Source: Isoetes taiwanensis
Lineage: Eukaryota; Streptophyta; Lycopodiopsida; Isoetales; Isoetaceae
Assembly (NCBI GenBank): GCA_021234155.1
Contig: JAJEKV010000063.1
Location: 1,334,947 to 1,398,946 of the forward strand
Direction of reading: 5' to 3'
Length of the DNA: 64,000 nucleotides
Position 1 is the stretch's first letter, and each line of letters opens with the position of its first letter. Below the pieces are notes generated by a model. The model was not told the DNA's origin. It ran no database searches and was given only the letters and a program-made list of their open reading frames with translations. Of the stretch, positions 35,229 through 46,952 are shown piece by piece. The translations under genes were made by a program, and so were the position numbers.

Positions 35229-36676
35229 ATGAATCAAGACGAAATTGAAAAAAGCATGGGGCCAAGGGACATTCTTGTGAATACTAGCCAAATTTTGTTT
35301 TCTCATGCCTTGTGATCAAGCAATGGTCAAAATAAAAGGTTAATTTGAGCAAGCAATGGTCAAAATAAAAGGTTAATTTGAAATTTTGAACTGTTGCTTA
35401 GCGATTCACACTACTACAGGTCAATATTAAAAAATCGGCAGTGCAGATACAGATAAATCGTAAAGTGGATCTATATGTTTCTGCGGTTTAGAAAGTTGAG
35501 CAGCTCCTGCAAAACTACAGTTTTTACTCTTGTACTTTCACGATGAAGAGATTAGGGCTTTTATGCCAGAAATTAATTTGTAGTCAGAGGGAGATTAATT
35601 GTAAATTCATTGTTGGCAGTGAGACACCAAAGTTTGGATTGGAGCTCCAACAATTCAATTGTATTCTGTTTCCCTTTGTTGTGCAATGTGTGCACCTTCA
35701 CTTTCAAGCTGAGATCATAGTAACTACTCCCGTAGCAAGTTTGTGAATTTACGGTTCTTTTAGAAATTAACTCAAGTTTCGAACAAGCATAAACCTTCTC
35801 CAATTCTTCTTTGAGTTTGGATTCTAGTCCTTCCAAATTGAAATAGCTTACGAACCCTCCCTGGTTTGTTGCAGAATTTGCATTGGCACTGGGAATTATG
35901 TCCGCTAATGTAATCGTGGCCCTCCCTTTATTTGAAGTCGGCCTTTCAAACCTTGAATTTGGAAATTATATGGGACTAACCCATGCTTCTGCGGGTGCTT
36001 ATGGAGCTCCATTCTTTGCAATGTGTTGCCATCCTTGTTTTCTTCTAGGAACTGATCTCGCTCTTGGCCTGGTTCTAAGAATTGCTCTTCCTCTTGGCAT
36101 TCTGCTCCATGTTCTAATAGATCTGCAAGTATCTTAGTTTCTGTCTTCTTAAGACTTAAAATCACGCAATCTGTAAGTCTGTTCATATGGTGCGGGTCCA
36201 TCAAGATCAAGCAGCAGTTTTGTGCATTATAGTTTTAGGCATGGTTAGTGCAGCAGAGATAATCATCTCTATCGTGTCAGCAACCTCTAACTACATGGTA
36301 GATGGATGGGTAGAACGAGACAGATAGTACCAGTGAGACAAATTTGCTTAGAGTTAAAACTGAAGTCCCAATTTGTTCTGGACAAAAAAACATTATTCTG
36401 CTTTTTTAGCCTGCTTTATGTAACGCACCATTGCATAAGTACGAAGATCTTCATTTAGAAGCCGGATGTAGGAAATTGAAGACTAACGTCGAGGAAGGGA
36501 ACAAACGGATGCAAAAACTGCTTGTAATGCAATATAGCAAATAAACGAGCATTGAAAGCAACACAAGACATTCCCATAATTCAATTGTGTTTTCTTAAGA
36601 ACTTGAATGGCTTGACGCCATGAAGCATGAACGCAAAATAAATCAAATAAATTATGTACAAGCAGACGCAGGCCAT
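35229..36676. other. Intergenic between convergent genes
   Basis: It starts with the transporter 3' UTR, which has a short tandem copy of caatggtcaaaataaaaggt (about 35323 and 35356). Minus-strand ORFs at 35573-35836 and 35905-36210 are Glu/Gln-rich (EEEQFLEPGQERDQFLEEN) and might be exons of a small unrecognised gene, but no start or splice pair convinced me. Confidence 0.4.
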
Positions 36677-37768
36677 CTATGTAGACCACATCTGAGAATA
36701 CGCAGGATTCACTATATTTGAGTTCTGCCATATTGGGAAATTGCATCCTCCAAAAGGAAAACCTTGTGAAGGTGGATTTGTGCTAAATAACCCTAAATTG
36801 TTCTGCCCTTGAAAAACTGATTGAGCTGGATAAATTCCTGAATTGTTCTGGGCTGGAAAAATCCCTGAATTATCCTGTCCTTGATGAACGGCTTGAGCTG
36901 GAAAAAAACCTGGATGGTTCTGGCTTGGAAAAGCCTGTAAACTGTTTCGCTCTTGATTGACATAAGAAGAAAAACCTGGACCTGTAAAGGAAGATTGAGG
37001 CATGGCCTCTTCTTCTACTTCCATGCCTTCCATTTCTTCATCATTTTGGTTTTGATCTTCAGCTAGACTATCTGTTATATCCTCAATCACTAATTTGCCT
37101 CCATTCTCATAATGAGCAGTTTCTGAACCCCTTGATCCTTCAGAAACAGAAGTAGCAGAAGTAGGAGGTACCCAAGGCACCAAAGCTAGATTGTTGTCCC
37201 CATCCACACTGACACTGTACTCAGAAGGAGGATCTAATAGTCCCCAGTTCATATACCTTCTTGAAAACCTTCCCACTGTAAAACCGAGCACGACCGTCAT
37301 AAAATCCTCCTTTAATTGCATACGAAACAGATTGAATAAACACGCACAAAGCAGATACCTTTTGAGAAGGAAAAAAAATCGTCATTCACTTGATAGGCAG
37401 GAACAGAAGATTCTTCTGAATTTCTAGGGTTGTATAACACTATCGCCTTAGTATCATCCTGCGAAACCTCTGCAACCAATGATTTTGGCCCTTCTAAATC
37501 AGACGAAACCTCTGGTATTATAGAAGCATTGCCGCTGCTGACCTCTTCATGATCCTGTGTAGTTCCCATCCAGGTTGAACATTAAAAAACGAAACCCTAA
37601 AACCAAATTTGCGGATACTTAATACAATCTAAAGGTACCAACCAGGCGAATCTTCTTAGAGAAACTATAGATCGGAGCAAGGGCATCGTCGTCGTCAAGG
37701 TCCTTTCTCTTGAAGCCCAAATTCGACCGCAGATCGGAGCCATCGCAAACCATTCCCACCATAGCCAT
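36677..37768 (-). CDS. Unknown nuclear-type protein, three exons
   Basis: Exons 37768-37643, 37554-37359 and 37275-36677 join in frame to 306 residues. Exon 1 starts MAMVGMVCDGSDLRS, has an acidic DDDD run and a basic KKIRL end. Exon 2 is acidic and Ser-rich and ends NDDFFSFSK. Exon 3 starts GRFSRRYMNWGLLDPPSEYS, which looks like a short conserved motif, followed by an acidic stretch and an Asn/Gln/Gly/Phe-rich tail. The tail holds three or more repeats of (F/Y)PAQ..(H/F)QGQ(D/N)N(S/L)G. The donors and acceptors are GT/AG, though the exon 1 donor (gttggt) is weak. I do not recognise the family. A disordered, low-complexity tail after a short basic motif suggests a nuclear or RNA-associated role, which is only inference. 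Frames are clean throughout. Confidence 0.7.
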
Positions 37769-37959
37769 TGGCGCCCAATTACAGAGAGCCCTTTAACGCA
37801 CTTATTTATTCAAGAAGGGAGCTCCGGGAATGTTCTGGATATCGAATCGAGCATATTCCGGGCCCCCTTTATTACATGATGGCTAATTTCTTTGGTTAGG
37901 GGCAGGGCCTTATGTGGATTCTGGCACGTGGATTGTGTTGCATGTGCACGCTCACATTA

Positions 37960-38321
37960 GGGTCCGGTCACATGATATTGATGCCGTCAACAGGGATCTT
38001 TCCTGTTGCTATCAACACATGATCCTATCAAACCGAGGGTTCCATGTTCTTTACACATGATCCTATCAAACTGAGGGTTCCAAAATTTTGCGCCCCTATT
38101 TGTGATCCGGCAGAGGATTGCTGCCAAGTGCTATAAAATCATCCATCTGTTCTCATCTCTGAAATCCATGTTGATGGCAACGCTTGCAACCGATGTAGGA
38201 GCTCGCTGAACGAATTGCTATCAACAGGATTTCTTCCCTGTCAAAATTTAGCATGTGACCTCTTCGATTTCTATCATTGATGGCACGCGAACCCTGTTGA
38301 CGGCATCATGTGACCGGACCC
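37960..38321 (+). mobile_element. Tourist/PIF-like MITE, 362 bp
   Basis: The terminal inverted repeats are about 30 bp: the left starts gggtccggtcacatgat and the right ends atcatgtgaccggaccc, with a 7 bp insertion in the left arm. TTA directly flanks both ends (37957-37959 and 38322-38324), matching the 3 bp TWA target duplication of PIF/Harbinger elements. There is no coding capacity. Inside is a 38 bp tandem repeat with acacatgatcctatcaaac at about 38020 and 38053. It lies about 190 bp upstream of the minus-strand gene start at 37768. Confidence 0.85.
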
Positions 38322-38374
38322 TTAGATCTTTAGGGGAGGGTGCCCACATACCCTACCCTTCACATAATAAACGA

Positions 38375-38413
38375 ATCCTTTTAACTCAAGATGCATGCGT
38401 CCAACCTATGCAA
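38375..38413 (+). repeat. Left 39 bp direct repeat of the Rep element
   Basis: Matches 41168-41206 with a single difference (g/a at the twenty-fourth base). It is 54 bp from the right end of the MITE. Confidence 0.85.
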
Positions 38414-38750
38414 TATGTTAAATACTAAATACGAATACATTGTTTATGGCTTTTGTTTTCAAGATTCAATATGAATCGTTGATCTCCAGCATATCCCGGG
38501 CATGATGCCAAATCAACGGCTAACATCTTTTTGCCAGAAAAAAGCTTTGCCACTTTCTAAGATCACTTTCAAACATGTGAACATGAAATTTTAGCATTCA
38601 TTAAATTCCAAACCATTTGCACATCACCATTATATGCATATTAAAACCTTTGTACATCACCATTACATAGCTATTCACATTCCAACACAACAAATTACAG
38701 CACAAAAAAGGCAACACACACAAGAATATATACAAGCTTCTAGAAGCTCC

Positions 38751-40780
38751 TTATTCCGCCATTCCTTTTCGTCGAGCATCTAATAGTAGGATCGTGCCTA
38801 CACCTAAGTGCATCAAGTTCGCGACGCTCCTTGAGCAAAAGCCCTCTCTACACAGGTTCAAATGTGGGCGTAAGAGACCACCTTCTAGTATAATGGAATT
38901 CACTCCATGCCTCTCTACAAGTTCCATGCTAGCTTGAATACGATCTAAAGTTTCTGCAAGCGCAAATCGGAGCTTCTCCACAGCCTCACACACCTCTGTA
39001 ATTGACTCCTCTGCTTCTTGTAGATCTCTCATCATATTATTCGGCTCCTCTACCCTTTCAGATTCCACAAGTGATCGTCTGTCTGATACTGAATCATTGG
39101 AGTTGTCACTCAAAACAATAACCTCAATAGCCCCACCATCGACGGACCTTTCATTGCTTGCATCTACTTACAAAGAATACAGCAGTTAGTAATACGCAGC
39201 AAAGATTGCTATCAAACATACATTATCAGGTCCTGCAACATCGAAATTCCAATCATGCATATCCAAAGGAATAAATTCAGAATCAGGAACAGGAATCTCC
39301 GGAGACGGGGGATCTACTCCACTGTCTGCATAAATAAAATCATTTGCATTACTGCCACCTTCTTCGTCCTCTTCCCCATCCTCGAACATGCCCGGCCTAT
39401 CCCACATACGCTTCCTCCTTTTGCCAATTTTCTCAATCGGCACAATTCCTGGCTGGCTGCCAAACAAAGCCATCCTCACGTCTTTGTAAGCACATCGCTC
39501 ATGTGCAAGCATTATTCGCCATGCTGCTTGCACTCGTTCCAATGATACATAAGCTGAATTACTTGGCAGCACCCACGAACTTGCCAATCTGAACTTTGCA
39601 GTTTGCAACATGCATTTAACTGTATGGATGAATGAGGCAGTCCAAAACCTACCAGCATGGCACAACAGATAATGGAAAGCTCGTGCCATAATGTTTCTAT
39701 TATCAAGAATCACCAAATTCTTTACATCTCCAGCCCCGTACAAGGCATATAATTCTTTGCCGATCTTAACCTACTCGTGACTTACATTGTGTAAATGCAA
39801 TTTATCCAGATCTTTCAAGCAATAACCAACTATCCCTTCGAAACAATGGGGCCTACTTCCTGTGAGGGCTTTGCATAAAATCATGGCTCCCGCAGGCCTA
39901 CTATGGTTCCACCCAAGACATTTACACTCGGTGGTGCTTTCGCATGCAACCGAAACACTGCTTGCACATGCAAATGATCTAAAGAAGATCCTCTCTCGAG
40001 GCTACAACTCCAGCTTTGCAGTTTTGCTTCATGAAATCTACAACTCAGCCATACAATGAAACCGGTACATCTGCACCTCCAAACAGAATTGTCACCGACA
40101 CATCCAGAACTGAAGGCATGTCCACAACCTCTTCTCCCGCTCTCCCTGCAATGTCCGCACCCAGGTGCTCTTCAAGCATACCTCGACTCCTCCTTCCTCT
40201 CCCTCGCCCTCATTTTGCACCTCCACCCCTCGTGATATATGTGATTCCCTCTCCCTCCGCTTCTTCTACATGATCCTCCTGCAAACCCTCATCACCTGGC
40301 GCACAAATTCTTACATGTCTCCCTCTCCCACGTGAGCCCCTGCCTCGCCCACGTGCGCTTCCTCTAATAGCAGATTTGCCCCTTCCACCTCTACCAGCTT
40401 GCCTACCGCATTTCTCTGCTGCAGGCTGTGGAAAGAGAAATGGACCACGATCCGCATAGATCACTAGTAATTCCCTGCTCACAGAGCTGGCCTTCCGCCC
40501 ATTGTCATGCAATCCACCTCTATCACAACGCTCTGGACCTAAACCAAAGATGTTCCCACTATCATATCTACCATGTCCAGCAACTACCACACTGAAAGAT
40601 CCAGGCTCTGCCCCACCCCAGCTAACCTCGAGATCTCTCTCTCTGATTCCTCACCTCACCATTTGTACTACTCTCATGCATCCTACCCTGCGCATCGAGA
40701 CAATGTTGCGACGGCTTCCTATCACTGCCTCTACAGAGCAGGCGCATAGATTCATCCAGAATGATGCTGGGCACAGCCAT
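38751..40780 (-). pseudogene. Rep-like HUH endonuclease, frame-broken
   Basis: Read on minus from an ATG at 40780 (MAVPSIILDES), the first part is polar, with an RGG/GRGRGSRGRG-rich basic stretch (about 40420-40310). A VSVTILFGGAD segment near 40100 sits where Rep motif 1 would be. The HUH motif reads DHLHVQ, with His-Leu-His encoded at 39968-39976. About 50 codons on, in another frame, is VGYCLKD, a YxxK motif with Tyr at 39822-39824 and Lys at 39813-39815. The single Tyr, HxH and YxxK order is that of one-tyrosine Rep proteins. The rest is a folded-looking domain (39743-39430), then an acidic tail. An intron near 39200 leads to a last exon ending at 38751 (TAA). Two frame changes and two in-frame stops interrupt it. 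Confidence 0.6.
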
Positions 40781-41167
40781 CTTGTGTACTTTCACTTCCA
40801 GTCTGGCTACTCTACGCGTATACCTCTAACCAGAGAGAGCAAAGGAAGCAAAGATGGCAACCATTTCAAACCAGCCAGCTACTATCGGCTACTTGTATGA
40901 GAGGAAAACGGAGATGGCAGCGACCACATGATCAGCCATTTACATCAGTTGCATGAACAGCCATAGAGAAGAGCACAGGCCAAAACAAATGCCATCCATT
41001 CAAGAGACTCTAGCAAATAAAACAGAAAGACAAATAGCACTGACACAGACTAAACCACATGTAAAATCCGGTATATCCGAGTCTTGTTTTATATTAAATC
41101 CAGTACATATTATCTATAGGCGGCAAATTATCTGGTAAGGCTTAGAAAGTTTTTCGAACCGTGGTTT

Positions 41168-41206
41168 ATCCTTTTAACTCAAGATGCATGCATCCAACCT
41201 ATGCAA
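41168..41206 (+). repeat. Right 39 bp direct repeat of the Rep element
   Basis: Partner of 38375-38413; flanking sequence on either side is unrelated, so the match is confined to the 39 bp. Confidence 0.85.
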
Positions 41207-41639
41207 ATGAGATATCAATAATGTTTGCACAATCAAAAAGCGTATGTTTATAACCTATGATTGTTGAATGTTTTATGGTGTATTCATATGGAAATACATA
41301 GATTGCTAATGCTGGCATCTGGGTTTTGGTAAGAACCTGTATTGGGATTATTCCGTTGTTGGTCCACGGATAGGAAGTTGCGGGCGCCCTGGCAGATGGC
41401 GACTAGGGATGATGATGCCTAGTTTAGTTTACTTTTGAGTTCATCATAAGTGCAAAATATAAAAGACAAAAAATGAGTGTAGAAGTATTTCGACTATTAG
41501 TTTGGGGTCATTATGCAATTAGATAAGGGAAATGATTAAATTAGTGTTATTTATGCTTAAGTGATCTACTACTGAGACAAATGCATAATATGGAGATGTA
41601 TTCAGGTTCCAGCTTATACAAGGCCAAAATTCTGGATTT

Positions 41640-43470
41640 TTATTGCTAAAATCTTTGATTTCCATGCAGGAGCATCTGAAGGATTCATTCGCACATTTCA
41701 TCTTCACAAATTCATTTTATATTCTTCCAGACTTCTCCATAATTGGTGCTGCTACCATTCCTGCCATAACAGCAGCTCATTGTACTAACAAGCATCTTGT
41801 CACATGCAGGATCATCCTTCACACATTCATTCTATAATAATCGCTCAAGAGTTGCCCCTGATCCATATAAGCCACTTCTGTTTTATTATTTCCTATCAGA
41901 TTCATTGAACTGCTATCATATTTCCATCCAGTAGTTCTACTTGTTCTAACTACAATCATATTTGCCATGCAGGTTCACCTGTTCAAGACATTCATAATCA
42001 TATACACCTCATCTGGCCCACTTATTACCATTCTTTGCTCTCATCCATTGCATGATCATAGGTTGCCAACCATGTCTCCATATTGGCAACTAGCAAGAAC
42101 TTCAGATTATTCATCTGTAAATTCAGAGGCTGGAGGACCAGCCCATCCTTTTTGTTTGGCATGATGCTGCCACATTTTGGCAGCATAGAAGAGCTTTGCA
42201 CATAATGACATATCTTTGCTTGCATATTGACTAAAGCATTTGAGTACAAGTACTACAGATTTGAAGACTCACATCCTTGAAGATCACAAGTAGACACTTG
42301 CTTGAAGAGCCAAGGAAAGGACATTCATTAAGATCACACAAGCAAAACAAGGAAGAAAAATTCAAGCAAATCAAACTAGAATTTGAAGATTGGAAGACCC
42401 CATAGTTGACTTGGTATGTGGCTAATTTGAGTTCTTGGCATGAGTGCTATTTCACATGGTTCACTACTTGAGTTTACCACCTTATTCCTATCCAAGATAC
42501 TTTGCTTACCTCATATTCCATGTCTCATCTCCCTTAGCAAATTTGGCAAATAGCCTTTTCTCTAGTCAAAACATATCACTCATGCACCATTCATATACTA
42601 CACACACACAATACCTCCACCATCTTGAAAAAGCAAAAAACGCCACTCAATTTCGCCTATTCCATGATCTAAGTTCATATTCTCTCTCTAAAAGTCAAAG
42701 TAGAGAGAGAAGGTGCACCATTTCACAAGAAAAGCATGAAGAAATCAAATAGTCGAGTTAATGCATAAGGGTTGCAAGCTTATGTGCACTAGTGCCAAAT
42801 TGATCCATGTCACCATCTAAAGTTGCCAAATCACCACCACAATATACCATGCACCATCCACATCACCATCAAGCATGCCATGTCATCACATACATGTCAC
42901 CCTTCATAAAAATTCATTCTTTCAAAATATTTGGCCTAAGAAAAGTCATTTTGACACTTAGGGGGACATGTCATCATTACATTATGCCACATCATCACTA
43001 AATGCCTCCATATCATCCTAGATATGTCACACACATCATCTCCACCTCACAAAAAAGTTTTGACTAGAAAAAAGACATTTTGCCAACTCGCTTGACACAT
43101 CATCATCCCATATTGCCATGTCATCTTCCATTTGCCAAGTCATCATATTAACTTGCCACTACCCCATTTTGAAGCAAAAATGCCAACTGTCCTTTTGCAG
43201 AAAAAGATTCTTCCACATCATAGAGCATCAAAAAATATTCTATGTGAAAAAAAGGAATTTTCAAAAAAAACCTTGTTTTGACCTTCATTTTTGAGTTATT
43301 GGGAATCGTGCCAAAGTTCAAAAAAATAAAATAAAAATTCCTATCTACCCCCGGGCGCGGCCTAGTCACTCATCCCATCCAGTCTCCCCCTGCCACGTGG
43401 TGCCTCTGGGCATGTGAGATGGCAACGGGCCAGACATCACGTGGAGACAGCATGTAATTATTGAATATAC
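41640..43470 (+). other. LTR-like non-coding block, related to 8460-9420
   Basis: It shares with 8460-9420 the paired hairpins (here 42128-42186), the following purine-rich tract and the gaagattggaagaccccat phrase (about 42378-42403). The left part has three loose repeats of (c)catgcagg..catc..cattcat (about 41665, 41805 and 41968). The right part (42780-43160) is rich in catcacca/catgtcatcat words. No pol gene is attached, so it may be a solo LTR or truncated element. A tatatata motif near 43483 may be a TATA box for a transcript going right. Confidence 0.5.
42128..42186 (+). other. Two consecutive hairpins, second copy
   Basis: Hairpin 1 (42128-42143) is GGCTGG/CCAGCC with an AGGA loop. 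Hairpin 2 (42164-42186) is a 9 bp stem, ATGCTGCCA/TGGCAGCAT, with a 5 nt loop. The gap between hairpins is 20 nt. Relative to 9119-9175, stem 2 differs at two base pairs and both changes keep pairing (T-A to C-G, C-G to A-T). Confidence 0.75.
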
Positions 43471-43496
43471 GCGTCAGACTAGGCTATATATACCCG

Positions 43497-46400
43497 ATCT
43501 ACTAGATGCAAAAAATTGTTCTGCCTTTGTCTGTTGACATATCTGACACTGCTTAATGTAACTCGCAATATGCCTCTTCATACCTAGCCAAAAATAGCTA
43601 GAGCAGATCTTAAAATATGTCTTCATGAATCCCGCATGCCCCACTGTAAGACTGTAGTGTGTCGTGGAGAATGAGCTTGCGAACCCCCTGATGTTTCCGG
43701 CACACATAACTTATTCTTACAATAAAGAAGGTTACCTTCCTTCTTATAATGGTGAAAAGCTTCCCTCTCCTTATCCGTTCTGGCCTCCTTTGATAGACTT
43801 TGCCATATTTCTTGAAATTCAGGATCTAGAGGAAGAGTCCACTCTATCTACTTACCAAACTCACTGGTGAGAGTGGAAATTGCATTACAATGCATTCGAG
43901 TGACTAGTGGGTGCCTAAAAAGGGCGTCAGCAACAACATTATGCTTGCCTGGCTTATACACAACTTCAAAATCATATTCCTCCAGGAATTCCATCCATTG
44001 GCGCTGCCTAAGATTGCGGTGGGGTTGCATAAAGATATACTGGAGACTTTGGTGATCTGTATCTAACTGGAATCGGCTTCCAAGCAGATAATGTCTCCAA
44101 ATACGCAAGGCACGTAGAACCACAAGTAATTCCTGGTCATGCGTGGGGTATCATTGTTCTGCATCGTTCATCTTTCTAGAATCATATGCGATTACCCTAC
44201 CTTCTTGCATTAATACACCGCCTGTAGCGATCTTACTGGCATCTGTGGCAACCCACTTATTCTCCTGAGGATCTGATAAGGTAAGAACTGGAGCGGTTGT
44301 CAAAACGTCTTTTAATGACTGAAATCTGGCCTGCATCATTCATTCTTTAACCTTCTCATATTTTGTAAGGTCCATAAGAGGTGCTGCAAGCTTGGTGAAG
44401 TCCTTAACAAATTTTCGGTAATAGCCCGCCAAACCTAGAAAACTGCGGACCTCAGATACATTTGTTGGAACATGCCATTCTTTTACTGCCTCAATCTTGG
44501 CTGGATCCGTTGATATGCCATCAGGAGAGACAATGTGTCCTAAGTAATCCATCTTGGTAGTTGCAAACTTGCATTTGGAAAATTTAGCATAAAGTTAATG
44601 GCGTCTCAATTTCTGCAGGGCCAACCAAAGATGACGTTCATGGTCCTCCAAGGTTTTGCTGTAGAAAAGGATATCATCGAAGAAAATGATGACAAAGTCA
44701 TCTAAATATTCACGGAAGACATTGTTCATCAACCTCATGAACGTAGAGGGGCATTGGTTAGTCCAAAAGGCATAATGGTAAACTCATTGTGCCCATAGCG
44801 TGTCCGAAAGGCGGACTTATGGATGTCATCCTCTTTAATCCTGATCTGGTGATATCCTGAACGAAGGTCAATCTTCGTAAAGTACTTTGCCGCTTGCAAT
44901 TGATCCATCAGATCATCGACACGCAGTAGAGCATACCGATTCTTAATTGTGTGCTTATTCAATTGCCTGTAATCAATGCACATGCACAAATACCATCCTT
45001 TTTCTTCACAAACAAAATAGGGACACCAAAGGATGATACACTTGGCCGAATGAATCCCAACTTAAGGAGGTCTTGCAGTTGCTTCTTAAGCTCTACCAAT
45101 TCGAGTGTGCTCAAATAATACGGGGCCTTACAGGTAGGCTTAGTACCGAGTTCGAGTGTAATTTCACATTCCACGCCTCTGAAAGGTGGTAATTTTTGGA
45201 TCTCATCTGGAAAAAGGTCATGGAATTCATGATGTGAAGCAGCAATCGCTTTGGGCAAGCTTCCAATGATTTCTTCCTTTTTAGATTTGGCATCTACCGG
45301 TGCAAGTCTAACAATGCAAGCAACCTGATACCTTCTGACGGCTTTATCCAATTGACGCAATGAAATACATTGCAGAATAAAGAACAACTTGTTTACCTGC
45401 TATAGTCACACGAGCTCCATTAGTTGCGTTAAAGGTAACTTCCTGCTTTTCACAATCAATATTTGCTTTTGCAGCAGCCAAGAACTCCATTCCCACAATG
45501 AGATCATACCGACGGATGTTCATAATTTCGGCTCTTAGAGCAACGAGAATGGATGTTCAAATTCATGTGTCTGCCTTGTGTATGATGAATGGCCCCACTA
45601 GCCAGCGTAATTGGATGCAGCTTCGATCTCAAAGGAGTAAGCTGTAAGACTTCTGCCATTCTAGGTGAAGCAAAATTATGCGTACTACCTGTATCCATAA
45701 GGATGATAAAAGGCTTACTGTCTACTTGGCCAACCGTGGATATGACGGTAGGTTGACTATCTGCTTGACTTGTTTCAATAGCGGCATATATGTGGGACTC
45801 ACCTTGTATATAGTCTGGAGCTTCGTCGTCAGCAATGGTTGGAGGGTCAAATGATGGCAACACTTCTTCCCAATCCACTTCTACGAGGGCAGCTTGGGTA
45901 ACATATGGGCATTCTTGCATGCGATGTCCTGGTGGGAAACACCGATAACATGCTTTGTCTTTTCGTAACTGTTCACAAGCTTCCCTCTCGGAATTGCTTG
46001 CAGAATCTCTCGCATGGCTCCTATGGTATTAGCGGATTTATCTGGTAGATTGAAAGAGACTTTTCTATCTTGCATCTGATACACATATAGCTGAGGAGGT
46101 CCTGGGCTACGAGAGCGTCCCCGATAAGGTGTATAGTTCCTGTTCTGACCAAAGGTAGAGGAATGCTGTCACTGGTATTTGGGACTGTCTTCCTCCAAGC
46201 TAATGGCCTAAGCTTCGGCCTCTGCTATTGTTCTTGGATCTATGGCTCGCATTATCTTCCGAAGTGTGGGGGATAACCCCTAAATGTAACCTTCGACTGC
46301 CCTGCATTCATTAATCCCCAGGACATACAGCTGTAAATGCATAAATTCATCCGTGTATGCTTGGGCCGTGAGGTTCTTCTGTTCCAGGCGGTAGAAAGTC

Positions 46401-46909
46401 TGGATCTGTTGGCAGCGGTGTGCTCTGGGGACATATTGAGATTTGAATGCTTTAGCAAAAACCTTGTATCGGCACCTGCCTCTTGTCAATCCATGAGAAC
46501 GTGCATATCCTTTCCATCAAATATAGGCTGACCCCGTGAGGTTGGTAATAGCAATCTTGCCGACATTTTTTTCTGTTATTCCATAAGTTTTGCCAAGTTC
46601 ATGCATCTCATCTAACTAGGATTTGGCATCCATACCCAATCTGGTTTTGCCCCAAAATTGGGTCAACTTACGTTTTTTCCAAATGCTTGTAATGGCAGAA
46701 TACATTGTCTTCTGATAGTCCTTTTTACAGGACTTGGTATGATCTCCAGACGATTCCGAGGAATCTGATGACTCCGACGAATCGTTACTTACATCGGATG
46801 ATGAATTGCTCCGTGTACATTTTGAGCATGTGGATGTAGCTGAAGCAGGTACTGGTGCAGGTGGCTTTGATGGCAGCTGGTGATTAGTTACAACAAAATT
46901 TCGGAACAC
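43497..46909 (-). mobile_element. Ty3/gypsy element, gag to integrase N terminus, truncated
   Basis: On minus: gag (46909 to about 45900) ends in a zinc knuckle CYRCFPPGHRMQEC. Protease has ILMDTGSTHNF (about 45690). Reverse transcriptase shows [19 protein letters not shown] then [19 protein letters not shown] and an FFDD motif in place of YVDD, then MDYLGHIVS and [15 protein letters not shown] (45390-44340). RNase H has VATDASKIATGGVLMQ and TDHQSLQYI (44340-43850). Integrase keeps only its HHCC zinc domain (H..VGHAGF.KT then CQICQQ, 43707-43520). The catalytic core is missing: the element stops at about 43497 against LTR-like DNA. Several frames are broken. The same family recurs at 61690-64000. 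Confidence 0.85.
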
Positions 46910-46952
46910 CTATCCTACTCGACTATATGATCATAGCTCCTCAATCTTTGTG

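Larger units (their letters stand above)
38375..41206 (-). mobile_element. Rep/HUH-encoding element bounded by 39 bp direct repeats
   Basis: Direct repeats at 38375-38413 and 41168-41206 (38 of 39 bases identical; both contain ccttttaactcaagatgcat) enclose a 2.75 kb unit holding one Rep-like gene on minus. No terminal inverted repeats, LTR signals, RT or integrase are present. The combination of an HUH nuclease gene and flanking direct repeats suggests a rolling-circle type transposon or an integrated circular replicon. Helitron-type helicase motifs are absent. The exact termini and target site are not known; the direct repeats could be element ends, or marks of integration or tandem recombination. 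Confidence 0.6.

Noticed and set aside
40502..40900. 132-codon plus-strand ORF
   Set aside because: Antisense to the N-terminal part of the Rep-like gene; its Pro/Ser/Thr-rich content mirrors the Gly/Arg-rich minus frame.
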